From contig CALMRM010000030.1 in assembly GCA_937871605.1 (NCBI GenBank), positions 1 through 8,209 on the forward strand: DNA of 8,209 nt. Reading direction: 5' to 3'. Of the stretch, positions 1 to 6,572 are shown piece by piece. Origin of the DNA: an uncultured Terriglobus sp. Lineage in GTDB: Bacteria > Acidobacteriota > Terriglobia > Terriglobales > Acidobacteriaceae. The position numbers and the translations under genes are program-made. Position 1 is the stretch's first letter. The number at the start of each line of letters is the position of its first letter. A model generated the notes under the pieces. It was not told where the DNA came from, made no database searches, and saw only the letters and a list, made by a program, of their open reading frames with translations.

Positions 1-2
1 GC

Positions 3-3000
3 CCAGCCATGTTGAGTGGCGGCAGCACTTGCACCGTACAGCTGGTGTTTACACCGACTGCAGCAGGCATTCGGCAGGGCTTGCTCTCTGCGACCGCAGG
101 TTCCAGCGCCCCGGTCTACGTTGCGCTGAGCGGCACCGGCACGGGCATTCTGCCAGCAACGAACGTGAGCTTCGCCGACACGCCACTGAACACGCCGACA
201 GTGCAGTGGCTGAAGGTGGCACAGAGCTTTCGGTCGCTCACCGTTAGTTCGTCCGATGGGGATTTCACCGTGCTGCTGTCTGAAGATATGGGCAACGGCC
301 ATGGCACGTTTCCGGCCAGCAGTTACAGCAGCAGCTACACCGGTTCCTGCGTGAACTGCTACCTGGGCGTGCAGTTCAAGCCGATGGCGACGGGCGCACA
401 TGCGGGTGTGCTGACCATCACCTCACCGGGCGGGGGCCAGCCGACGGCGCTTGCGGTCAGTGGCAACGGTGTGCCGCTGACCGGCCTGATCCTGACGCCG
501 GTGAGCCAGGACTTTGGCACCGTTCCGGTGCACTCCGCATCTGCGACTACCCTGTTCACGCTGACGAACGGCACGTCCGGCGCGGTCAGCACGAACGGCA
601 TCACCTTCGTGGGTGACTTTGCGAACACGGCGGAAAGCACCGGTGCTGCCGCCTGCGACTCCGGTACGCTGGCGCCCGGCGCGGCCTGTGTCGTCCCTGT
701 GCGCTTTGCTCCTTCTGCAACGGGTGCACGCAGCGGGTCCGTCACGGTAACGACCTCCGCAGGCACCGCAAGTGCTGTGCTGACCGGAACAGGAGCTGCG
801 GATCCCGGCGTGGCTCTTGCACCGCTGGACGTGCGCTTCGACACTGTGCCCGGCATGCAAGCGGCGACGCAGACGGTGACGGTTACGAACACCTCCAGTA
901 CCGCGGTGGCCGTTGGGACGCCTGCAGTTGATGACAGCCACTTCGCCGCCGCCAGCTCTTGCGGAACGCTCGCAGCGGGCGCGGCGTGCACAGTCACGGT
1001 GACCTACACACCGGGCGACAACCTCGTCAGCAGCATGCTGATGATTCCCATCACCACGTCGCCAGCAAGCGCGCCCAGCACGCAGCAATATGCCGTCACC
1101 CTGGAGGGCCTGTACACCAGCAGCGGCGCAGGCCTGCAGGTGGTGCCGGGCGAGCATAGCTCCGTCAACTACGGCGCTGCCGCGACCGGCACGCCCAGTC
1201 TCTCGCGCGTGCTCCACGTCAACAACCTGTCAGGCAAATCGCTTGTGATCGCGGTCGAAACGCCGCGGGAGTTTGCACTGACCAACTCTACCTGCAACAC
1301 TCTGGCGGCCGGCGCAGGATGCGACCTGACCGTACAGTACACACCACTCACCACTGCTGAAACGACCGGTGGTGTACTGGTGCAGGGCACTGCGCCGAGC
1401 GACAACTCCCTGCAGACTGCGCTGGCATACCTGGAAGGCTATGCCGCTGGAACCGCATCGACCCTCTCCATCACCGGGGACCTTTCCACGACCGGTGTGC
1501 TGGACTTCGGGCAGGTTGCCTCCGGGCAGACCGTCACACGTACGCTCACCGTGACGAATCCCATTGGCGCGACGGCAAGCATCACCGTTCGGCGCATGCA
1601 GTTGGATCAGCCCTTTGCCTTGAGCACCACGTGCGGCGCGCCGCTTGCCGCAGGCGCAAGCTGCACCATTACGCTCACCTACGCTCCCGTGTTCCAAGCC
1701 GCAACAGGCAGCAGCCCGACTACGACACAGCTCGACACTCGGTCGCTTGTGATCGAGAGCGACAGCAGCGATGCTCCGCGCGTCATCTACTTGTCCGGTT
1801 CGGCAACACCTGTCTTTGTCTCGACCCCGAACAACACAATGGCGATTGCCGCTTTCACCCCATCGCAGGGCTCGCTCACCTTTTCCAGCAGCGCCGTCGG
1901 CACTGCGTCGCCCGCACAAACGATCACGCTGACCAACACCGGTACCACCACGCTTCATTTCCAAGCACCGCTGCTCAGCAACGGCTTTACCGCAAGCACC
2001 ACCTGCGCCACGCTGTCGCCCAACAACACCTGCACGGTGACCGTGCAGTACACCCCGCAGAGCCAAGCCACCGCACTGGGTGCTCTGGAACTGCAAAGCG
2101 ACAGCGGTGCATCCCTCGAGTTTGTCAGCCTGCTTGGCTCTGTCGCAACGCAGAGCCCCAGCCAGTCACAGGCGATTACCCTTTCGCCCGTTACGCTGGA
2201 CTTTGGCCGTGTACTGGTACAAAACACAGCATCCCTGCTTCTCACCGTGTCCAACACAGGGAGCTCGCCCGTCACGCTGGGCACGTACAGTCTCACGGGC
2301 GATCCCAGCTTCACCCTGCCAGGCTCCAGCAGCGGCACACCATGCGGCCAGGCCGGCTCTGTACTTGCGGCCGGCACAAGCTGCACCCTTGCGATTACCT
2401 TCAAACCCAACGCGGTCGGCACGGTACGCGCATTGGTGTCTCTGGCTTCCTCCGCCACCGGGCAGCCCCTGACTCTGCCGATTTCAGGCGTGGGAACGCA
2501 GCCACAGTTGGCGGCTTCGCCTACGGCCATCAGCTTTGGCGATGTGGTCGTGGGCGGCACCTCCACCCGTGCGCTGACACTGGCAAACACCAGCGGTTCG
2601 CCGGTGGATGGCCTGGCGTTCAGCGCCAGCACGGGCTTTGCGGTCAGCAGCACCTGCGGGCTCACCACTCTGAATGCAGGCTCCTCTTGCGCGGTGAATG
2701 TCACGTACGCGCCATCCACCAGTGGCATCACCTCGGGCGTACTCACCATCAGCAGCACAGACCCTGCGTCGCCCATCCAGGTACCGCTGAATGGCAATGG
2801 CATTCAGGCCACAGGCGTGGCGATTACCACGCTCTCCGCCGCGCCCTCTGCATTGCTCTTCGGATCGGTGGCCGTGGGCAGCCAGTCCACACTGTCGTTC
2901 GTCCTCTCGAACCCGACAGCGACTGCTGCAAGCAGCCTGCTACTCTCCGCTACTACGGGCTTTGCCGTGACCAGTAATTGCGGCGTCACGCTGAATGCGT

Positions 3001-3745
3001 ATTCCACCTGTGCCGCGCTTGTTACCTTCCAACCACTCGCAGCGGGCTCGGTCACAGGCACCGTGTCGGTGCAAACGGCAGGCACTTCCACGCCACTCAC
3101 CATCGCCCTGTTCGGCACGGGAACGAACGCGGCACCCCAACTCGCGGTGACGCCAGGCTACCTTGCGTTCGGGTCTGTACCGGTCGGCGGCAGCAGCACA
3201 CTCTCACTCACAGTGACCAACGGCAGCAGCACGCCTGTCAATCAGATCGCGATTACACCCTCTGGCGCGTTTGCTGCCACCAGCAACTGCGGCACTACGC
3301 TGAACAGCAACTCCAGTTGCACGCTGATAGTGACCTTTGCGCCGTCCGCAGCCGGGGCCGCAGCGGGCAGGCTACTCGTCCCGAGCACCGACCTGGCGGC
3401 GCCGCTGAGCATCGCCCTGACCGGTTCAGGCGTGCTGCTGCCGCCGCGTCTGTCGCTCACACCGTCGTCGTTGAACTTTGGCACGGTAATGGTTGGCAGC
3501 ACAAACACTCTCACCGCAACATTGCAGAACACCAGCAGCAGTGTCGGTGCGCTCGCCGTCACAGCGTCCGGCAACTTCGCTGTGACCTCCACCTGCGGTA
3601 CGGTGCTGGCACCCGGCTCGTCCTGCGCGCTCAGCGTCATGTTCTCGCCCGCCCTGGCCGGCGCTGCATCCGGCTTGCTCGTTGTCTCGAGCAACGATCT
3701 CGCATCTCCGCTCACCGCGTCCCTCACTGGCACCGGCGCACTTCC
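3..3745 (+). repeat. Array of ~12 tandem ASH/choice-of-anchor D units within the giant protein
   Basis: Units were placed by eye from the FG-containing strand to the closing Leu-x-Gly-Thr-Gly. Approximate nucleotide starts are: partial unit at the left edge, then 150, 480, 805, 1125, 1465, 1850, 2165, 2500, 2825, 3135 and 3445. Most units carry two cysteines in a Cys-Gly-Thr-Leu-(x)-Ala-Gly-x-Ser-Cys type loop. The C-terminal four units (from ~2500) resemble each other most closely. The N-terminal and middle ones are more divergent: the unit at ~1125 lacks the usual FG strand and has Asn-Tyr-Gly instead. The units diverge too much at DNA level to be a simple satellite, so this is an old protein-level repeat rather than a recent DNA expansion. 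Confidence 0.8.
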
Positions 3746-4271
3746 GGCTGGCACGTCTACGGGCGCCTTCACCCTAACCGCTGCTGCGACGAGCGCCACA
3801 GTGCAGGCCGGCCTGCCTGCCACCTACGCCCTGACCGTCACACCCAACGGCAGCTTCACCGGTGCCGTCGCACTCACCTGCACTGCCGACACGCCAGTCG
3901 CATACGCGGCATGCTCGCTGGTGCCGCCCTCCGTGACGCTTGCCGGGGCTGCGCAGGGGTCCACCGCCACCATCACCACGGTATCCGCCGTCAGCCTCAG
4001 CCAGAACATGAGCCCGTTCCACACGCGCGACTTGGTATGGTGCCTTACGCCAGCGGCACTGCTCCTGCTGCCGCGACGCAGACGGCATGCAGCGCTGCTG
4101 GCGCTGGTTGCCTCATTCCTGATCACAACCGTCGGCTGTGGTGGCGGCGGTGACCCGCGCATCCGCTACGTGGCACCGGGCAACTACACCTTCCACGTGA
4201 CGGCGACGTCAACCAGTGGGCTAACTCTCACCTCAAGCGTGACGCTGAACCTGACGGTCACACCGAAATAA
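3..4271 (+). CDS. Giant choice-of-anchor D (ASH/Hydin-like) repeat protein with Ig-like C-terminus, 5' partial
   Basis: The reading frame is open to the left edge (codons for Pro-Ala precede the first ATG at position 9), and the first visible residues are already the middle of a repeat. The ATG is therefore probably internal, and the true start with its signal peptide lies outside the window. About 1,420 residues are visible, rich in Ser, Thr, Ala and Gly. They form ~105-residue beta-sandwich units, each with an 'FGxVxVG' strand, a Cys-x(8-13)-Cys pair, a 'CTVTVTYTP'-like strand and a closing 'LxGTG'. These are hallmarks of the ASPM-SPD-2-Hydin/choice-of-anchor D family. The paired cysteines suggest disulfides and an extracytoplasmic location. 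The last ~180 residues are an Ig-like domain split by two hydrophobic stretches around an Arg run and a lipobox-like Gly-Cys-Gly4. It ends on TAA one base from the convergent ribB stop. Likely role is surface structure or adhesion (inference); substrate unknown. Confidence 0.88.
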   Translation, partial: PAMLSGGSTCTVQLVFTPTAAGIRQGLLSATAGSSAPVYVALSGTGTGILPATNVSFADTPLNTPTVQWLKVAQSFRSLTVSSSDGDFTVLLSEDMGNGHGTFPASSYSSSYTGSCVNCYLGVQFKPMATGAHAGVLTITSPGGGQPTALAVSGNGVPLTGLILTPVSQDFGTVPVHSASATTLFTLTNGTSGAVSTNGITFVGDFANTAESTGAAACDSGTLAPGAACVVPVRFAPSATGARSGSVTVTTSAGTASAVLTGTGAADPGVALAPLDVRFDTVPGMQAATQTVTVTNTSSTAVAVGTPAVDDSHFAAASSCGTLAAGAACTVTVTYTPGDNLVSSMLMIPITTSPASAPSTQQYAVTLEGLYTSSGAGLQVVPGEHSSVNYGAAATGTPSLSRVLHVNNLSGKSLVIAVETPREFALTNSTCNTLAAGAGCDLTVQYTPLTTAETTGGVLVQGTAPSDNSLQTALAYLEGYAAGTASTLSITGDLSTTGVLDFGQVASGQTVTRTLTVTNPIGATASITVRRMQLDQPFALSTTCGAPLAAGASCTITLTYAPVFQAATGSSPTTTQLDTRSLVIESDSSDAPRVIYLSGSATPVFVSTPNNTMAIAAFTPSQGSLTFSSSAVGTASPAQTITLTNTGTTTLHFQAPLLSNGFTASTTCATLSPNNTCTVTVQYTPQSQATALGALELQSDSGASLEFVSLLGSVATQSPSQSQAITLSPVTLDFGRVLVQNTASLLLTVSNTGSSPVTLGTYSLTGDPSFTLPGSSSGTPCGQAGSVLAAGTSCTLAITFKPNAVGTVRALVSLASSATGQPLTLPISGVGTQPQLAASPTAISFGDVVVGGTSTRALTLANTSGSPVDGLAFSASTGFAVSSTCGLTTLNAGSSCAVNVTYAPSTSGITSGVLTISSTDPASPIQVPLNGNGIQATGVAITTLSAAPSALLFGSVAVGSQSTLSFVLSNPTATAASSLLLSATTGFAVTSNCGVTLNAYSTCAALVTFQPLAAGSVTGTVSVQTAGTSTPLTIALFGTGTNAAPQLAVTPGYLAFGSVPVGGSSTLSLTVTNGSSTPVNQIAITPSGAFAATSNCGTTLNSNSSCTLIVTFAPSAAGAAAGRLLVPSTDLAAPLSIALTGSGVLLPPRLSLTPSSLNFGTVMVGSTNTLTATLQNTSSSVGALAVTASGNFAVTSTCGTVLAPGSSCALSVMFSPALAGAASGLLVVSSNDLASPLTASLTGTGALPAGTSTGAFTLTAAATSATVQAGLPATYALTVTPNGSFTGAVALTCTADTPVAYAACSLVPPSVTLAGAAQGSTATITTVSAVSLSQNMSPFHTRDLVWCLTPAALLLLPRRRRHAALLALVASFLITTVGCGGGGDPRIRYVAPGNYTFHVTATSTSGLTLTSSVTLNLTVTPK
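3757..4268 (+). other. Interrupted Ig-like C-terminal domain with CTERM-like hydrophobic/Arg segment and lipobox-like motif
   Basis: This is a region inside the giant protein, given in residues of the visible frame (ATG at 9 = 1). Roughly 1250-1330 is the first part of an Ig-like domain (Gly-Ala-Phe-Thr-Leu-Thr to the Thr-Ile-Thr-Thr strand). Then come a hydrophobic stretch at ~1342-1354, the run Pro-Arg-Arg-Arg-Arg at 1355-1359, and a second hydrophobic stretch at ~1361-1375. Gly-Cys-Gly4 follows at 1376-1381, and 1390-1420 resumes an Ig-like pair of strands (Gly-Asn-Tyr-Thr-Phe-His-Val-Thr-Ala-Thr). A hydrophobic stretch followed by arginines resembles CTERM-type sorting tails, and the Cys resembles a lipobox, but neither sits at a protein terminus. 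From memory, similar interrupted tails occur in other acidobacterial Ig-like proteins. Function unknown. Confidence 0.6.
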
Positions 4272-4272
4272 G

Positions 4273-5418
4273 CTAGGACACCTTCGCCGCCTGCATCGGT
4301 ACCTGCTCAACGATCTCGATCCCAAAGCCCTGGAGCGCAGGCACGTGGGTTGGGCGTGTCACCAGCAGCCGGACGCGGCTGATGTCCAGGTCGCGCAGGA
4401 TTTGCCCACCAATGCCGGTCTGCCGCAGGGTCTGCTGCTGGTCCGGCGCGGTGCTGCGGTGCAGCACCATGCGTGGCGTAGCGGAACTTCGATCGATGGC
4501 GAAGCCGCGGCTACCGGTGTGCAGGTAGATCAGGGCACCACGTCCGGCCTCAGCAACAGCGCGCAGTGCATTCTCTACGCCAGTGCGGGACTCGCCCCGG
4601 TCATGCGAGAAAATGCCACCGGCGAGGCTGTGTGTCTGCACACGCACCAGCACGGGCGCAGGGCCGCCTGCCGGGCTTACATCGCCGCGCACCAGGGCTA
4701 GATGGCTTTCGCCGTCTTCTACATCGCTTTCGTAGGCAATCGTCCGGAACTCGCCCCACGGCGTCTGCAGCATGGTCTCTGCCGCTCGATGGATGTAGCG
4801 CTCGTGCTGCAGGCGGTAGCGAATCAGTTCCGCCACCGTCAGCATGCTCAGGTTGTGCACCTGGCAAAACTGAATGAGGTCTGGCACCCGCGCCATGGAC
4901 CCGTCCTCATTCATGATTTCGCAGATGACCCCTGCCGGGATGAGGCCGGCCATGCGCGCCATGTCCACAGACGCTTCTGTTTGACCGGCGCGGACAAGCA
5001 CCCCGCCCTTTCGTGCACGAAGCGGGAAAATGTGTCCCGGCCTGGCCAAGTCTGCTGCGGTGCGCCCCGGCGAGACCGCAGTCAGAATGGTGTGCGCGCG
5101 GTCTGCGGCGGAGATGCCGGTCGTAACGCCCTCGCGTGCCTCGATACTCTCGGTGAACGCGGTGCCGAAGCGCGAGGTGTTCTCCGTCGCCATGGGGGGC
5201 AGACGCAGGTAGTCGGCCCGCTCCTCGGTCAGCGTCAGGCATACAAGCCCTCGCCCAAATTTAGCCATGAAGTTAATCGCATCGGGCGTCACGTGTTCCG
5301 CCGCCAGCGTCAGATCGCCTTCGTTCTCGCGATCCTCATCATCCACCACGACCACCATGCGACCCGCTGCAAACTGGCGCAGGGCCTCAGGAACTTCGAC
5401 GAAGGGGCTTTCGGGCAT
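4273..5418 (-). CDS. ribB: RibB-RibA fusion: DHBP synthase with degenerate GTP cyclohydrolase II domain (RibBX-like)
   Basis: The product is 381 residues. The N-terminal half (~1-205) is 3,4-dihydroxy-2-butanone-4-phosphate synthase, which converts ribulose 5-phosphate into the four-carbon precursor of riboflavin. It shows the acidic loop [10 protein letters not shown] at 26-35 and Arg-Pro-Gly-His-Ile-Phe-Pro-Leu at 126-133. The metal-binding 'HTEA' motif reads Gln-Thr-Glu-Ala (Gln146). The C-terminal half (~218-375) aligns with GTP cyclohydrolase II, from Pro-Trp-Gly-Glu-Phe-Arg to [10 protein letters not shown]. All three zinc-ligand cysteines are missing (262-280), and the Arg-Gln-Glu-Gly-Arg-Gly motif is His-Thr-Gly-Ser-Arg-Gly (300-305). 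GTP cyclohydrolase activity is therefore not expected. The ATG has an upstream GGAG at 5429-5432, 10 nt away. The stop is TAG. No FMN riboswitch is visible upstream. Cytoplasmic. Confidence 0.93.
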   Translation of the reverse strand: MPESPFVEVPEALRQFAAGRMVVVVDDEDRENEGDLTLAAEHVTPDAINFMAKFGRGLVCLTLTEERADYLRLPPMATENTSRFGTAFTESIEAREGVTTGISAADRAHTILTAVSPGRTAADLARPGHIFPLRARKGGVLVRAGQTEASVDMARMAGLIPAGVICEIMNEDGSMARVPDLIQFCQVHNLSMLTVAELIRYRLQHERYIHRAAETMLQTPWGEFRTIAYESDVEDGESHLALVRGDVSPAGGPAPVLVRVQTHSLAGGIFSHDRGESRTGVENALRAVAEAGRGALIYLHTGSRGFAIDRSSATPRMVLHRSTAPDQQQTLRQTGIGGQILRDLDISRVRLLVTRPTHVPALQGFGIEIVEQVPMQAAKVS

Positions 5419-5446
5419 ATTTTCTCGTCTCCGAATCAGAAGTTAG

Positions 5447-5476
5447 CCAAAGCAAAGGCCCGCACGTATGCGGACC
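5447..5476 (-). terminator. Hairpin with T-rich tail, candidate intrinsic terminator between the 75-aa gene and ribB
   Basis: On the minus strand, GGTCCGCA-TACG-TGCGGGCC (5476 down to 5457) forms an 8-bp stem with one G-U wobble and a four-base loop of the UNCG type. It is followed by TTTGCTTTGG. It begins about 21 nt after the stop of the 75-residue gene and ends about 38 nt before the ribB start. The T tract is imperfect, so termination may be partial. It could instead be a leader or processing hairpin for ribB. Confidence 0.5.
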
Positions 5477-5497
5477 CTGCTTCCTGCTTATGGCTCG

Positions 5498-5725
5498 CTA
5501 CAATGTTGATTCGATCTCAAAGCCCCACGCTTCCAGCAGCGCCTCTGGAATGTACTTGGAATTTTTATTCCGGCGTGCCCACTCCCGTAGCCGGGTTGAC
5601 CGCACATACTGATCCGGCGCAAGCTTGTACTCCTTAACAACCAGCTCGAACGAGGTCACGGTGGGTACAACCGGTCCGATCGGCTCCGGTTTACCCCAGT
5701 TCGGATTTCCCCTGCGTTTCGCCAC
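5498..5725 (-). CDS. Small basic conserved-looking hypothetical protein (75 aa)
   Basis: The product is 75 residues from a GTG start at 5725. The frame is open back to a GTG at 5770 (90 residues) and also has an ATG at 5749. The 5725 GTG is preferred because a GGAGG lies 5 nt upstream, and because the protein then starts Met-Ala-Lys-Arg-Arg-Gly-Asn-Pro-Asn-Trp-Gly-Lys-Pro, a natural basic N-terminus. The N-terminal third is Pro/Gly/Lys/Arg-rich. The remainder (Ser-Phe-Glu-Leu-Val-Val-Lys-Glu-Tyr through Trp-Gly-Phe-Glu) looks like two or three short amphipathic helices, with a very basic stretch Arg-Leu-Arg-Glu-Trp-Ala-Arg-Arg-Asn-Lys-Asn-Ser-Lys. No signal peptide or membrane segment is visible. 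The charge suggests a nucleic-acid-binding role, but I do not recognise a named family. The codon pattern and composed protein sequence argue that it is real. It lies upstream of ribB on the same strand, separated by a candidate terminator. Confidence 0.72.
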   Translation of the reverse strand: MAKRRGNPNWGKPEPIGPVVPTVTSFELVVKEYKLAPDQYVRSTRLREWARRNKNSKYIPEALLEAWGFEIESTL

Positions 5726-5730
5726 CTTTA

Positions 5731-5735
5731 CCTCC
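5731..5735 (-). promoter_or_regulatory. Ribosome binding site deciding the GTG start of the 75-aa gene
   Basis: GGAGG on the minus strand lies 5 nt before the GTG at 5725-5723. The upstream alternatives (ATG at 5749, GTG at 5770) have no comparable site at usable spacing; the ATG has only TAGGG directly abutting it. Confidence 0.6.
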
Positions 5736-5828
5736 ACGATACTTACCATCCCTAGTTTAACGCAGAGCACCCAGCCACCGCCTTTAGCGAAGTACGACTA
5801 ATGTGTTCGGGCTTCGAATGTTCCGCTG

Positions 5829-5845
5829 ATCACATCCAATCACGT
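5829..5845. repeat. Short direct repeat upstream of paoA, possible operator
   Basis: ATCACAT (5829-5835) and ATCACGT (5839-5845) are spaced with a 10-base period, so they would lie on one face of the helix. They sit just upstream of the paoA ribosome binding site. No clear sigma70 -35/-10 pair is seen in the 5726-5855 gap. A regulator site is only a possibility. Confidence 0.2.
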
Positions 5846-5855
5846 GTAAGTAATC

Positions 5856-5860
5856 GGAGG
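5856..5860 (+). promoter_or_regulatory. Ribosome binding site of paoA
   Basis: A perfect GGAGG lies 10 nt before the ATG at 5871. It supports that ATG even though it places about 27 residues ahead of the twin-arginine motif. Confidence 0.6.
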
Positions 5861-5870
5861 CGAGCGACGC

Positions 5871-6572
5871 ATGAGTGTTCCTAGGTGTCAAGATGTTGAG
5901 GACCGCACGGAAGCGGATTCCTCCGGAACAACGCGGCACGACCTGGAAGTAAGCCGTCGAACCTTTCTGCAATCCGCAACGGCGCTGGGGGCGGGGCTTG
6001 CCACTGGCGCTTCCGCGCAGGCACCGGCGGCGGCGGCAAGTGCGACGGCTCGGACCAAGTCCCTCACGCTGAACATCAATGGGACGGACCACACGGTTGC
6101 GGTGGATACCAGAACCAGCCTGCTGGATACGTTACGGGACCACCTCGATATGACCGGCTCCAAGAAGGGCTGCGACCATGGCCAGTGCGGCGCGTGCACG
6201 GTGCTGGTGAATGGACGCCGCGTCAACAGCTGTCTGCTGCTCGCCGTCTCCGCAGAGGGCGACCCAATCACCACCATTGAAGGCCTGGCGCACGGCGAGG
6301 AACTCTCGCCCATACAGGCTGCTTTCCTGGAGTACGACGCCTACCAGTGCGGCTACTGCACGCCCGGCCAAATATGCTCCGCTACAGCGCTGCTGGACGA
6401 GATGAAGGCAAAGCAGGCCTCCGTGGTGTCCTTCGAGGACTGCACTCAGGAAGCGCCCAAGCTCTCCGACCATGAAATCCGCGAACGCATGAGCGGCAAC
6501 ATCTGCCGTTGCGGCGCATACCCCAACATTGTGCAGGCCGTTCGTGCGGTCGCAAGGCAGGTGAACCTGTGA
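5871..6572 (+). CDS. paoA: Aldehyde oxidoreductase 2x[2Fe-2S] subunit PaoA, Tat-exported
   Basis: The product is 233 residues, the iron-sulfur subunit of a xanthine-oxidase-family molybdenum aldehyde dehydrogenase; it relays electrons from the molybdenum site to FAD. A twin-arginine signal Ser-Arg-Arg-Thr-Phe-Leu-Gln lies at 28-34, followed by a hydrophobic Ala/Gly stretch and a likely Ala-Ser-Ala cleavage site near 49, so the folded complex is exported to the periplasm. A plant-ferredoxin-type domain spans ~63-140 with cluster ligands Cys101, Cys106, Cys109 and Cys121. The helical [2Fe-2S]-binding domain spans ~145-230 with Cys160, Cys163, Cys212 and Cys214 (Cys-Gly-Tyr-Cys-Thr-Pro-Gly and Cys-Arg-Cys-Gly). 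All eight ligands are present. It is the first gene of the operon; its stop overlaps the GTG of paoB. The N-terminal extension ahead of the Tat motif is longer than typical. The match is strong. Confidence 0.95.
   Translation: MSVPRCQDVEDRTEADSSGTTRHDLEVSRRTFLQSATALGAGLATGASAQAPAAAASATARTKSLTLNINGTDHTVAVDTRTSLLDTLRDHLDMTGSKKGCDHGQCGACTVLVNGRRVNSCLLLAVSAEGDPITTIEGLAHGEELSPIQAAFLEYDAYQCGYCTPGQICSATALLDEMKAKQASVVSFEDCTQEAPKLSDHEIRERMSGNICRCGAYPNIVQAVRAVARQVNL

Noticed and set aside
1955..2803. Long minus-strand frames opposite the giant gene (also 359-997, 423-1217, 1230-2096, 3242-3823)
   Set aside because: They mirror the repetitive sense codons, with no ribosome binding sites or recognisable domains.
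1631..2977. 448-codon plus-strand frame, and the adjoining 391-codon one at 2978-4153, inside the giant gene
   Set aside because: Both are +1/-1 shadows of the ASH-repeat frame. Their translations are Arg/His/Gln-rich and non-domain-like, while the main frame shows regular repeat motifs throughout.
1..3745. CRISPR array or DNA satellite suggested by periodic repetition
   Set aside because: The period is ~320 bp, the repeats are diverged at DNA level, and they translate as protein beta-sandwich units.
5419..5497. FMN riboswitch (RFN element) upstream of ribB
   Set aside because: The gap is only 79 nt, holds a single simple hairpin and shows none of the conserved RFN segments.
4702..5637. Long plus-strand open frame (311 codons) opposite ribB
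   Set aside because: It lies antisense to a clear RibB-RibA coding sequence. The translated sequence is His/Arg/Cys-rich without domain features, a usual shadow frame in GC-rich DNA.
5726..5770. Longer 90-residue version of the small hypothetical protein
   Set aside because: There is no usable ribosome binding site for the GTG at 5770 or the ATG at 5749. The GTG at 5725 has GGAGG at 5-nt spacing and a sensible basic N-terminus.
6509..6568. Upstream ATG start for paoB
   Set aside because: The extra 20 residues only translate the paoA 3' end in another frame. The GTG at 6569 gives the canonical Met-Ile-Pro-Phe N-terminus.
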